Of a stretch of DNA of 38,721 nucleotides, positions 16,236 through 25,011 are shown in pieces. A program made the translations under genes and the position numbers. The stretch's first letter is position 1, and each line of letters starts with the position of its first letter. The stretch lies in the NCBI GenBank assembly GCA_964648465.1, contig CAZYMU010000026.1, positions 1 to 38,721 on the forward strand, in the 5' to 3' direction. Source of the DNA: Aminicenans sp964648465 (GTDB lineage Bacteria > Acidobacteriota > Aminicenantia > Aminicenantales > Aminicenantaceae). Under the pieces are notes generated by a model that worked only from the letters and a program-made list of their open reading frames with translations, ran no database searches and was not told the origin of the DNA.

Positions 16236-18827
16236 ATGAGAAAAAAAGCCAAATTTTTTCGATCTATTCAAATACTTGCGCTGGTAATTTTTGTTATAGG
16301 ATTTATAACCGGGGCCGCAGAGGCACAAAAAAAGATCACATCTCCAAACGATTTCTTTGGATTCGAACTCGGCAGTGATAAAAAGATGGCACGCTGGGAT
16401 AAAATCGTTGACTATTTCAAACTTCTGGAGAGCGAAAGCAGGAAGATAAAGGTAATCAATATGGGCCCATCAACCGAGGGCAATCCCTTTCTTCTGGTGA
16501 TCATCTCTGCTCCGGATAACCTGGCAAATCTGGACCGGCTGCAGGAAGTAAATGCTAGGATCAGCGACCCGCGTGGTATCGCAGAGGCAGAGATTAAAAA
16601 GTTGGTCAAGGAGGGCAAGGCAGTCATGTGCCAGTCGATGAGCCTCCATGCCACCGAGATCGGAGGCACACAAATGGCACCTGAGCTGACATATGACCTT
16701 TTAACCCGGGACGATGAGGAGGCACAGCGTATCCTGAACAACGTAGTCTTCTTTATGATACCCTGTTTCAACCCGGACGGTGAGATTATGGTCACCGACT
16801 GGTATAGAAAGACCCTTGGCACTGAGTACGAGGGTGCCGGTCTTCCCTGGCTTTACCACAAATACGTCGGTCACGACAACAACAGGGACGGCGACTTTCT
16901 CAACATGATCGAGTCGGTATATGCAGCCAAGATATTGTTCCGTGACTGGGTTCCCCAGGCTTACATCGACCATCACCAAATGGGAAGCTATGGTGCTCGG
17001 CTCTATGTTCCTCCTTACTGCGAGCCTATTCGGCCTTATGCCGATCCTCTTATCTGGCGGGAGCACAGTTGGTACGGTGCTCACATCGCATACAAGCTGG
17101 AGGAAAATGGTAAAACCGGCATCATCAACGCAGCCCAATTTTCCGGTTGGGGTCATTTCGGATGGCACTGGATCACTCCTTTCCACAATATTGCAGGGAT
17201 GCTTACTGAGTCCGCCAGTGCGAAACTGGCAACACCCATCTATATCCATCCTGAGCAGCTGCGCGGCGGGGGCCGTCAGTTTCCAGAATATGAAGCCCAG
17301 ACTACCTTCCCCCATCCATGGCTCGGCGGTTGGTGGAGACTTCAGGATATTGTAGAACAGAAGAAGATCGCGTCATGGGCGTTGCTGGACCTGGCCGCCC
17401 GGAATAAAGAAACAGTGCTCTGGAATGCCTACTTGAAAGCCAAACGGCAGACAGAGCGGGGTGCTCAAGGTAAACCTAAAGCTTATGTCATCCCGAAAAA
17501 TCAGCATGATGTTTTGACCGCTGTAAAAATGATAAATACCCTTTTGATGTCCGGTGTCGAGATTAAGCAAGCAAAAGAAGCATTCAACGTCTGCGGTGTT
17601 ATCTATCCGGAAGACTCCTTTGTCATCTCGCTGGCGCAGCCCAAGATGGGTTTGATACGAAACTTACTCGGACGGACATTTTATCCTGACAATGATTGGA
17701 CCCGGAACGATGACGGTTCTCCGGTGAGACCTTATGACTTGGCAACACATACCATGTGCGAGTTCATGGGTGTTCGTGTCGACCCTATTAATGAGGTGGT
17801 TAAAGGCGACCTTCAGATACTCGCCGGCCAGGTGCCGTTATCAGGGAAGGTCGAAGTAGGTGGATTGGGTTATGTGCTTGACGGCAGGCTGAACGCCAGC
17901 TTCAAAGCAGTAAATCTCCTTCTAAAGAAAGGGATCGCGGTTCAGCGGGTTGACAAGGAATTCTCAGGACTCCGTCCCGGCGACTTCATCGTATCCCAAG
18001 GAAAGGAGTCTTTCCTCAGGGATGTGGCTGAGCAGACAGGCGTTGATTTCAAAGCACTGAAAAGTGAGATGAAAGAAACTACTCATAATGTTAAGAGGCC
18101 GCGCGTAGGTATGTATCAGCGCTACTGGGGCGGCAACATGGACGAGGGCTGGACTCGATTTCTTCTCGAGCAGTTCGCATTTCCGTATAATTCCTTGATG
18201 GATACTGAGGTTAAGAAAGGAAAACTAAACGAGAAGTATGACGTTATCATACTGCCGAATGATTCGACGGGTATGATCATGGGCGATATAAGCGGCAGAT
18301 ACCGCCGCTATTTATCGTCAGTTCCTCCAGAATATCGAAGCGGCATAGGTAAAGATGGCCTCGAAGCGCTGAAAGCATTTGTGAAAAATGGAGGAACACT
18401 GGTAACGCTCGGAGAGGCATGCGGCTTTGCGATAGAAAAGTTCGGATTGAGCGTTTCGAATGTCGTGGACAATCTCAGTACGAAAGAATTTTTCTGTCCT
18501 GGTTCGACTCTTAAAGTTAACTTCGACAACTCTTATCCGCTGGCTTATGGGATGCCTTCAGAAGGCCTGGTTCTTTTCTGGTCAAGCCAGGCGTTCGTGA
18601 TCACCCCAAACGACCACAATGAACGGTATGAAACCATTGTACGCTACCAAGACAGGGATCTCTTGCAGAGCGGCTGGCTCATCGGGGAAAAGCATCTAGC
18701 CAACCTGGCAGCGATGGTCAATGTCAAACACGGCAAAGGACAGGTGGTTCTTATCGGATTCCGGACCCAGAACCGCTGCCAGACGCACGGCACTTTCAAG
18801 CTGCTCTTCAACGCTCTAATGCGCTGA
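16236..18827 (+). CDS. Secreted M14-family zinc carboxypeptidase with C-terminal glutamine-amidotransferase-like domain
   Basis: An 863-residue exported peptidase. Signal peptide residues 1-30 (cut after AEA). The M14 domain covers about 35-340: zinc ligands His138 and Glu141 in LHATEIGG, FNPDG (178-182), NNRDGD (215-220), third ligand in IDHHQMG (His246/247), and the catalytic glutamate probably Glu325 in GMLTESASA. After a middle region, residues about 635-860 (RPRVGMYQRYWGGNMDEGW ... NGGTLVTLGEA) look like a class I glutamine-amidotransferase-like flavodoxin fold, seen in other long M14 proteins of Acidobacteriota-type bacteria. AGGAGGG lies 6 bases before the ATG. Together with the M3 enzyme upstream it forms a peptide-trimming pair. 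Confidence 0.88.
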   Translation: MRKKAKFFRSIQILALVIFVIGFITGAAEAQKKITSPNDFFGFELGSDKKMARWDKIVDYFKLLESESRKIKVINMGPSTEGNPFLLVIISAPDNLANLDRLQEVNARISDPRGIAEAEIKKLVKEGKAVMCQSMSLHATEIGGTQMAPELTYDLLTRDDEEAQRILNNVVFFMIPCFNPDGEIMVTDWYRKTLGTEYEGAGLPWLYHKYVGHDNNRDGDFLNMIESVYAAKILFRDWVPQAYIDHHQMGSYGARLYVPPYCEPIRPYADPLIWREHSWYGAHIAYKLEENGKTGIINAAQFSGWGHFGWHWITPFHNIAGMLTESASAKLATPIYIHPEQLRGGGRQFPEYEAQTTFPHPWLGGWWRLQDIVEQKKIASWALLDLAARNKETVLWNAYLKAKRQTERGAQGKPKAYVIPKNQHDVLTAVKMINTLLMSGVEIKQAKEAFNVCGVIYPEDSFVISLAQPKMGLIRNLLGRTFYPDNDWTRNDDGSPVRPYDLATHTMCEFMGVRVDPINEVVKGDLQILAGQVPLSGKVEVGGLGYVLDGRLNASFKAVNLLLKKGIAVQRVDKEFSGLRPGDFIVSQGKESFLRDVAEQTGVDFKALKSEMKETTHNVKRPRVGMYQRYWGGNMDEGWTRFLLEQFAFPYNSLMDTEVKKGKLNEKYDVIILPNDSTGMIMGDISGRYRRYLSSVPPEYRSGIGKDGLEALKAFVKNGGTLVTLGEACGFAIEKFGLSVSNVVDNLSTKEFFCPGSTLKVNFDNSYPLAYGMPSEGLVLFWSSQAFVITPNDHNERYETIVRYQDRDLLQSGWLIGEKHLANLAAMVNVKHGKGQVVLIGFRTQNRCQTHGTFKLLFNALMR

Positions 18828-18909
18828 TGCCTTCTTCTTCGGCCTTGATTGCGCTGAAGCTGAATGGGGCTGCTTTTATAAATCACTTTGGAATCCAGGA
18901 TGTTTGCTA

Positions 18910-18938
18910 TTGACAATTTACACGTATATGTGTAAAAT
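18910..18938 (+). promoter_or_regulatory. Promoter-operator of hicAB
   Basis: Consensus TTGACA (18910-18915), 17-base spacer, TAAAAT (18933-18938). The inverted repeat TTTACAC-gtatat-GTGTAAA (18917-18936) fills the spacer and is the likely HicB binding site. The -10 is only 7 bases from the ATG at 18946, so the message is nearly leaderless. Confidence 0.75.
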
Positions 18939-18945
18939 AAACGCA

Positions 18946-19122
18946 ATGAAAAGGAGAGAACTAGAAATGAGATTACAAAAGCTTGGTTGGAATCTTGATC
19001 GACATGGACGTAAACATGATATTTGGACAAATGGTGAGTATGAGTTAGTCGTACCAAGGCACAATGAGATCAATGAATACACTGCCAAAGCTATTCTTAA
19101 GGAAGCAGAAGGAGGCATATGA
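18946..19122 (+). CDS. hicA: HicA-family mRNA interferase toxin
   Basis: A 58-residue double-stranded-RNA-binding-fold toxin that cuts mRNA. The sequence MKRRELEMRLQKLGWNLDRH then GRKHDIWTNGE and VPRHNEINEYTAKAILKEA matches the family; the catalytic histidine is that in KHDIW. The start at 18946 fits HicA N-termini and leaves almost no leader. A second ATG at 18967 has AAGGAG 10 bases upstream and would drop seven residues including part of the first strand; it is an alternative. A longer frame from 18904 would start inside the promoter and is rejected. It overlaps hicB by 1-4 bases. Confidence 0.85.
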   Translation: MKRRELEMRLQKLGWNLDRHGRKHDIWTNGEYELVVPRHNEINEYTAKAILKEAEGGI

Positions 19123-19541
19123 TGCGCTTAGCAGGACATGTGTTTAAAGTCGGCAAATATTGGGCCATTGAAGCACCTATTCTCGGAGTAGTGACTCAAG
19201 GGCGCACAAAAAAAGAAGCTTATGAAATGATTATAGATGCCATCGAATCACTTGTGAATAAGAAAGGATTTAAGGTTGAAGTGTTTCCAAGAAAGGGTAA
19301 TTATTTTGTGCTCGGTTCTCCTGACTTGGCAACTTTGATTGCGTTGTTGCTCCGTCGACAAAGAATGAAGCAAGGTCTTACTTTAATGGAAGTTTCTAAG
19401 CGATTGGGAGCAAAATCACATAATACATACGCCCGATATGAGCAAGGCAAATCAATTCCAACCGTTGAAAAATTTAGCCAACTCTTGTCAGCGATATCGC
19501 CGGATAATGACTTTGTTTTGGAAGAAAGCCCACCAAAATAA
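19119..19541 (+). CDS. hicB: HicB-family antitoxin with Cro/C1-type HTH
   Basis: A 140-residue antitoxin: residues 1-55 form the partial RNase H-like HicB domain (GKYWAIEAPILGVVTQGRTK, EAYEMIIDAIESLV) that covers HicA, and residues about 72-130 are a Cro/C1-type helix-turn-helix (LLLRRQRMKQGLTLMEVSKR, YARYEQGKSIPT) that would bind the palindrome at 18917-18936. GGAGG lies 3 bases before the first ATG and 6 bases before the next (19122), so the true start is probably 19122, giving 139 residues. Start overlaps the hicA stop, so synthesis is coupled. The module is intact. Confidence 0.85.
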   Translation: MMRLAGHVFKVGKYWAIEAPILGVVTQGRTKKEAYEMIIDAIESLVNKKGFKVEVFPRKGNYFVLGSPDLATLIALLLRRQRMKQGLTLMEVSKRLGAKSHNTYARYEQGKSIPTVEKFSQLLSAISPDNDFVLEESPPK

Positions 19542-19577
19542 AAGCTTTGTTCCTCTTTAAAAGCCTTATCGTTTGCC

Positions 19578-21488
19578 CTATGGTGCAAGGTCTTTGATCA
19601 ATACATAGGTTGTAATAATACTGCTCCCTCTTCCGCTGGGGATGAATGACCTTGATTTTAAGGTTGTGTTCTTGTTGAAAACAAGGGGCTTAGTATAAAA
19701 AGGGGATTCAGGAGTCGGATTACTGCCGTCTGTTGTAAAGCGTATTTCGCCGATATCGATCTGGCTTTTTATCTCGAGAGCATCGGTCTTATTCAGGTTG
19801 ACCACATTGTCAACCAGCGGAGTCGGAATACGAAAGTTGGCCTCCATATTCATATATCTTTCATATTGCTGCTGCAAGCGGATGGCAAAATCATCCCAGT
19901 CTCGTGTTCGTTTAGTAGACCATACAATTTCTGCAAGAGCACTGATTCTAGGCATGAGCATGTATTCGGCATATTCCTCGGTAGCAATATACTCGGTCCA
20001 GAGAGTTGCCTCGGCTCCGATAATATGTTTTTTCTGCTTTTTTGTTAAAACTTCAGGAATGGGTTCAAACTCATATACTTTTTCGATCGGAGCCCAGTAT
20101 CCAATAGCAAGTGGTTCTATCTCAATATCGGCTTGATAACCGTCAAAGTATAGATGGGAGTAGGGGACCATGATCACATCATGGCCTTGTGTTGCAGCAT
20201 CGATACCGCCTTCGATACCTCTCCACGACATGACAGTGGCATCAGGTGACAGACCACCTTCAAGAATTTCATCCCAACCGATAAGTTTTCGGCCTTTAGA
20301 ATTGAAAAATTTTTCGATTCGCTTAATGAAATAACTCTGCAGTTCATGTTCGTCTTTGAACCCTTCATCTTTTATGCGCTGCTGACATTTAGGGCATTCT
20401 TGCCAGCGGTCTTTGGGGGCTTCATCGCCTCCTATATGGATATATTTTGATGGGAACAAATCCATGACTTCTGTCAGAATATCTTCCAGGAACTTAAATG
20501 TTTCATCATTTCCTGCACAAAATATATCCTTGGAAACGCCCCATTTTGTCCTGAGTTCAAAAGGTCCTCCGGTGCATGAATATTCAGGGTAAGCTGTCAG
20601 TGCTGCTACAGAATGGCCCGGCATTTCTATTTCAGGAATGATCGTTATAAAACGTTTTCCGGCATACTCCACTATTTCTTTGATTTCTTCCTGTGTGTAA
20701 TAACCGCCGTACTCTATGCCATCGTATTCGTCGGTTTTTCCAATGATCGTTTCCTTGCGTATCGAACCTACCTCAGTTAGTTTTGGATATTTTTTGATTT
20801 CAATTCTCCAGCCCTGATCTTCGGTAAGGTGCCAGTGAAAAGTATTTATCTTATGCATGGCAAGATAGTCGATGTACTTCTTGATGAATGATACAGGGAA
20901 AAAATGTCGGCAGACATCCAGGTGCATCCCCCTGAAAGGAAATCTTGGGAAATCTTTGATGACGGCAGCTGGAATTGTCCAGACGATATCTGAGTTTTCA
21001 TTGGCACTGCGCTCGATTTCTGGCGGAAGCATTTGACGGATGGTTTGGACAGCATAAAATAATCCCTTTGCATGATTGGCTTTAACCGTGACTGATTTGC
21101 TTGTTGATTTTAGCTCGTAGCCTTCTTCACCGAGTTTGCCTTTTGAAAGGTTTGAGGAAAGCAGTATGAAATTGCTGTCTTGGACAGTACCGGAAGATTC
21201 AGTGACCAGTAGATTCATTCCGCTGGCCTTTTTTATTATTTCTCCAAAATATTCACCGACAGATTCTGTATTTTCCCCACCCTCAAAAAGAATTCTTGTT
21301 TTGTCGTCAATAATAAAGTTCCCCTTTTTGTGAACTACTCTTACAGGTTTCGGAATAATTTTTATCTCTTTTACGGCCTCTTTCTTTATTTTTAAAGCCG
21401 GTTTTGAGATAATGCCGCATCTAAAGATGGAACCAGCAGCTATCATTACAAGAAAGACAAATTGCAGGTAATTCATTTTAGCTTTCAT
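19578..21488 (-). CDS. Exported GH20 beta-N-acetylhexosaminidase
   Basis: A 636-residue enzyme that removes terminal beta-linked GlcNAc or GalNAc by substrate-assisted catalysis. The N-terminus has a membrane/lipoprotein-type signal (FVFLVMIAAGSIFRCG, Cys24, imperfect lipobox). Residues about 40-180 are the GH20b domain; the barrel starts at FPRFPFRGMHLDVCRHFFP and has FHWHLTEDQGWRIE (217-230), the catalytic pair Asp355-Glu356 in HIGGDEAPKDRW, and MSWRGIEGG. Residues about 575-630 (GEIRFTTDGSNPTPESPFY) form a chitobiase C-terminal-like domain. AAGGAGGTGG precedes the ATG. It lies 107 bases downstream of the HEAT/DUF1080 gene on the same strand, so it is probably the last gene of the glycan operon. 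Confidence 0.92.
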   Translation of the reverse strand: MKAKMNYLQFVFLVMIAAGSIFRCGIISKPALKIKKEAVKEIKIIPKPVRVVHKKGNFIIDDKTRILFEGGENTESVGEYFGEIIKKASGMNLLVTESSGTVQDSNFILLSSNLSKGKLGEEGYELKSTSKSVTVKANHAKGLFYAVQTIRQMLPPEIERSANENSDIVWTIPAAVIKDFPRFPFRGMHLDVCRHFFPVSFIKKYIDYLAMHKINTFHWHLTEDQGWRIEIKKYPKLTEVGSIRKETIIGKTDEYDGIEYGGYYTQEEIKEIVEYAGKRFITIIPEIEMPGHSVAALTAYPEYSCTGGPFELRTKWGVSKDIFCAGNDETFKFLEDILTEVMDLFPSKYIHIGGDEAPKDRWQECPKCQQRIKDEGFKDEHELQSYFIKRIEKFFNSKGRKLIGWDEILEGGLSPDATVMSWRGIEGGIDAATQGHDVIMVPYSHLYFDGYQADIEIEPLAIGYWAPIEKVYEFEPIPEVLTKKQKKHIIGAEATLWTEYIATEEYAEYMLMPRISALAEIVWSTKRTRDWDDFAIRLQQQYERYMNMEANFRIPTPLVDNVVNLNKTDALEIKSQIDIGEIRFTTDGSNPTPESPFYTKPLVFNKNTTLKSRSFIPSGRGSSIITTYVLIKDLAP

Positions 21489-21595
21489 TACAGAACCACC
21501 TCCTTCTTATGAAAAATAAAGAAAACGCGTGTATAAAACGCTGCATAAAAGCCGGCGGAAGTGAGAATTGCGTTTTTTATTATAGTATTTATCTC

Positions 21596-24500
21596 CTATT
21601 TCAGCTCTTTGATCCGGATGTTGCGGAACTCTATGCGGGAACCGTGGCCGAGAAAACCAATATGGCCTTTATCTCGCTTAAGACCCGGATGATCCCGTCC
21701 ATCTATGGTTCCTGATATGCTTGCTTGATCGATGTCGGCATCAACGATTGTGACACCATTGAGATTTACCGTAATTCTTCTGCCCCTGGCAGTTACTTCT
21801 TCATAGTTCCACTCGCCAACTGGCTTGAGATGACCGCGTTTTGCTGGAACAACTCCGTAAATAGAACCATGGTACTGATAGGGTTTTAGGTCTTTATAGA
21901 TATGGGCAGTATTGTCCAGTATCTGGAGTTCTATTCCAACATATGCAGCGTCTCCAGTCAGGGGACTGCGAATCCCCAGACCGTTATTTGCGCCAGGAGT
22001 AAGCTTGAACTCAAATCGCAGGATGAAATCACTGTACTCTTCTTCCGTGTACAGGTTCCCGCTGCTGCGCTTTGGATATATGACAATCTTGCCTTCTTCC
22101 GCTACATAACCATCTGTATCACCTGTCCAGCCAGTGAGGTCTTTGCCGTTGAATAATTGTTCGAAACCGCCGGTGATTTCATTCTCTGTCAGCCCAGTGT
22201 GATATTTCTCGGGGATAATCTCACGTATAAAGATATTACGGAAATAAAGTGGACTGTTATGCGACTGGAGTTCTATCTGTCCGGTCGGATAAATCGGCTT
22301 GTCTCTTTCCCAGTAATTTTCCATTACTACATTATTAACTACCAGAACATCGTTTAAGTGAACAGTTACCCGATCGCCTATCATCTTGATTCGGAAAGTG
22401 TTCCATTCTCCTATGGGATTATCTACACATTTCAGCGGCTTGCTAGGATTTTTCTTATTATTATACAGTCCGCCAGAGCCTTCAGGCCATTGTTCTGGAT
22501 CCCAGATTTGTACTTGAGGCGATCCGCGGAGATAAATGCCGCTGTCACCATGCTTTTCGATTTTCCAGTCCACCAGAAGCTCGAAATCAGTATAGTCTCT
22601 TGAAGTACAAAGGCTGTGTCCTTTGCCGTCAAAAACAAGGGTCCCGTCAACGACCTTCCAATGTTCATTCATGAGCGAATCAGCCTCTGCTTGAGCTTTA
22701 TTCAATTCTTCAGGTGTCATTTTTGCCCGGCTCACAGGGTCTCCCACAAGGCCTTTCCAGCCTGACAGATCTTTGCCGTTAAAGAGAGGATGAAATTCTT
22801 CCTGTTCCAGAATAGTTCCGATATATTTCTCAATCCTTTCTTGTTCATAGCTGTCTTCGATGAGGCTGGTTGATTTCTTTAGTGCTGATATTACCTCAGG
22901 CCCACTGAGCCCTGTCTCATCTCCAGTTTTAGGCATTGCAATTCTTGCTGCAGTCCATGCGGCAGTAGATTGAGAATTCTCGTTGTCCATATAAGATACT
23001 GCAAGTTTAAGCGAATCCATTGTTTTTATATCTGCAAGTCCGGAGAGCACGATATTTATAGCTTCAGCTTCTGTCTTAATATCCAGGGCATCCTTTAACA
23101 TGCTCAATTTTTCTTCGGGAGGCAGTTCAGCCTTTTTCACGAGGCGTACGTATCCTTTGAGAGTGACCAGTTTATGTTCTTTGTTCTCAGTACTTCGGCA
23201 AATATTGAGCAGTGTATCCACAGCTCTGAGTTCTGGCCAATCCGCCAGAGTAAAGACAGCCGCATTTTTAATTGCCGGGTCTTCGTTTTTTGTCTCTGCA
23301 GCTATGGTTTGAAGCGCATGCTCTCCGCCTATTTTTGAAAGCGGAATCAGCAGGTCGACCCGTTTTTTGCCCTCTGTTTTTTCCATCGCAGCAAGCAGCA
23401 GTTCAGCACGTTTTTCCTGATCTGGGATTAGATTTGCACTTGCTATAACGGCATTTTGTGTGGCTGCTATTTCTGAGCTGTCTGTAACTGATAGCAGAAT
23501 ATCGATTAAACGCGGTAAGTCTCTTTCGCTTACAAGATTTTCGAGTCCGGAAAGAGCAACAAGTCGGACTGTGTCATCTTCGCTTTTTGTCTGGGCAAAG
23601 ACGATATCCAAATGTTCTTTTGCATGCCGCTCAGATAGTATTTCTATCAAAGCAGCACGGGCTGAAAGCGGGTAGGATTCCAATGATTCTGCTGCTTTGG
23701 AAACTACCTGGGGGCCGGGCAAACACATGAGGATTTGTTTCAAGACCGCAATTTCATCTTCCTTGCCTGTCTGCATAAGTGCAAATAAATCAGAAATTAC
23801 CTTATCACCTCCGAGTCGTGCTGCTGCTTGGATTGCAGCCATCCGGACAGATTTTTCTCCGCACTTTAATGACTCAAGAATGACAGGAAGTGCTGATTCA
23901 TCTTTTCGTCGTCCTAACATGGCTATTATTTCGGCCCGGGTTTCTGGCGGAACATCGGCCATTTTTTCGATCCATCTTGCTGTTGCTTTTTCACCCTGCA
24001 CAGTGCTGGCAAGTGCGAGAGCTCGCCAGCGAAGTTCTTTGTTATGACTCTCCATGCATGCCAGGAGGTCTTCGAAGACATTCTCGCCTAGATTTGCCGC
24101 CAGCACACTTAAAGCACTGCAAGGGATATTAGTCTCATGGGGTGCTGTGTAGTTTTTAATAAGGCTGCGGCAGATCCTTGCCGCCTGCCCTTTTCTCCCT
24201 GATTCTGCTAGACGCTGCGCATATAGTAAGTACAGGGAAGGAGCTTTTGCTCTTTCGTATGGAGATGCTGATACTGAAACTTTATTCAATACTTTCTCAG
24301 ATGAGGGATCACCTATATTAGCGAGAGCGTATAATGTTACATTCCTGAGGTTTTTATCTCTACTGGCAGCATATTTCATGATTTTTTTTGCTGCCCTTTT
24401 ACTTCGAAGTTCCCCGAGAGATTTGATAACTGTATTCTTTTTTGCACCTGTGGAATAATCAATTGATTTTAAGAGTGTTTTTTCTGCTTCAGGTGTACGG

Positions 24501-24985
24501 ATTGCAAGTAGTGCCTGGACTGCTGGTTCGCACAGCCTGTTATTCGGGAGAAATCTGCTTAAGGGTTTTACAGATTCTTTTTTGCCAGCAAGTTGAAGTT
24601 GACGGATCAAAAATGCCTTAACCTCGCTGTTCGTGGCTGATTCTAGTGCCTTGATGACTGCTTTGGCATACATTTCACGCTCTTTTTCAGCCCCTGTTCT
24701 ATTTACATAAGTTGCCAGGCCATTAAGGGCAAAGCGGACTCTGGTATCGTCACCTGTCACTGGCGGAGTCAGCATCCTGCAGATTTCAAGAATTCCTGCC
24801 GGTCCAAGCTGGATGAGTTCAGAAGCGTATTTGTCTCTTTCGGGAGTATTACTGGCAGGAAATTTGGCCAGGGTGTCCACAACTTTTGTCTTAAGTGTTC
24901 TTACATCGTCTGAAGCTGTGACTGAAGAAGCGATAAACAGTAACCCTAAAATTATTATTATTATTGACTTTTTGTTAATTTTCAT
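21596..24985 (-). CDS. Exported HEAT-repeat protein with two C-terminal DUF1080 (3-keto-disaccharide hydrolase) domains
   Basis: Start placed at 24985, where GGAG lies 8 bases upstream and a signal peptide begins (KINKKSIIIIILGLLFIASS); the longer frame to 25024 overlaps the upstream gene and hides the signal. The protein has 1129 residues. About 40-720 are HEAT/PBS-lyase-like repeats (for example LLKSIDYSTGAKKNTVIKSL, ALPVILESLKCGEKSVRMAA), a scaffold for binding proteins or glycans. Two DUF1080 domains follow at about 730-935 (PLFNGKDLSGWKG, DWKIEKHGDSGIYLRG, VQIWDP) and 939-1129 (LFNGKDLTGWTG, ANNGLGIRSP, ELQILD). This jelly-roll family includes enzymes that split 3-keto-glycosides. The upstream Gfo/Idh gene is 26 bases away, so one transcript. 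Confidence 0.85.
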   Translation of the reverse strand: MKINKKSIIIIILGLLFIASSVTASDDVRTLKTKVVDTLAKFPASNTPERDKYASELIQLGPAGILEICRMLTPPVTGDDTRVRFALNGLATYVNRTGAEKEREMYAKAVIKALESATNSEVKAFLIRQLQLAGKKESVKPLSRFLPNNRLCEPAVQALLAIRTPEAEKTLLKSIDYSTGAKKNTVIKSLGELRSKRAAKKIMKYAASRDKNLRNVTLYALANIGDPSSEKVLNKVSVSASPYERAKAPSLYLLYAQRLAESGRKGQAARICRSLIKNYTAPHETNIPCSALSVLAANLGENVFEDLLACMESHNKELRWRALALASTVQGEKATARWIEKMADVPPETRAEIIAMLGRRKDESALPVILESLKCGEKSVRMAAIQAAARLGGDKVISDLFALMQTGKEDEIAVLKQILMCLPGPQVVSKAAESLESYPLSARAALIEILSERHAKEHLDIVFAQTKSEDDTVRLVALSGLENLVSERDLPRLIDILLSVTDSSEIAATQNAVIASANLIPDQEKRAELLLAAMEKTEGKKRVDLLIPLSKIGGEHALQTIAAETKNEDPAIKNAAVFTLADWPELRAVDTLLNICRSTENKEHKLVTLKGYVRLVKKAELPPEEKLSMLKDALDIKTEAEAINIVLSGLADIKTMDSLKLAVSYMDNENSQSTAAWTAARIAMPKTGDETGLSGPEVISALKKSTSLIEDSYEQERIEKYIGTILEQEEFHPLFNGKDLSGWKGLVGDPVSRAKMTPEELNKAQAEADSLMNEHWKVVDGTLVFDGKGHSLCTSRDYTDFELLVDWKIEKHGDSGIYLRGSPQVQIWDPEQWPEGSGGLYNNKKNPSKPLKCVDNPIGEWNTFRIKMIGDRVTVHLNDVLVVNNVVMENYWERDKPIYPTGQIELQSHNSPLYFRNIFIREIIPEKYHTGLTENEITGGFEQLFNGKDLTGWTGDTDGYVAEEGKIVIYPKRSSGNLYTEEEYSDFILRFEFKLTPGANNGLGIRSPLTGDAAYVGIELQILDNTAHIYKDLKPYQYHGSIYGVVPAKRGHLKPVGEWNYEEVTARGRRITVNLNGVTIVDADIDQASISGTIDGRDHPGLKRDKGHIGFLGHGSRIEFRNIRIKELK

Positions 24986-25011
24986 TTTTGTTGCTCCAAA
25001 TAAAATCTGAT

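Noticed and set aside
16701..17355. Long frames on both strands inside the M14 gene
   Set aside because: Shadows of a GC-rich coding sequence whose own frame carries all zinc-site motifs.
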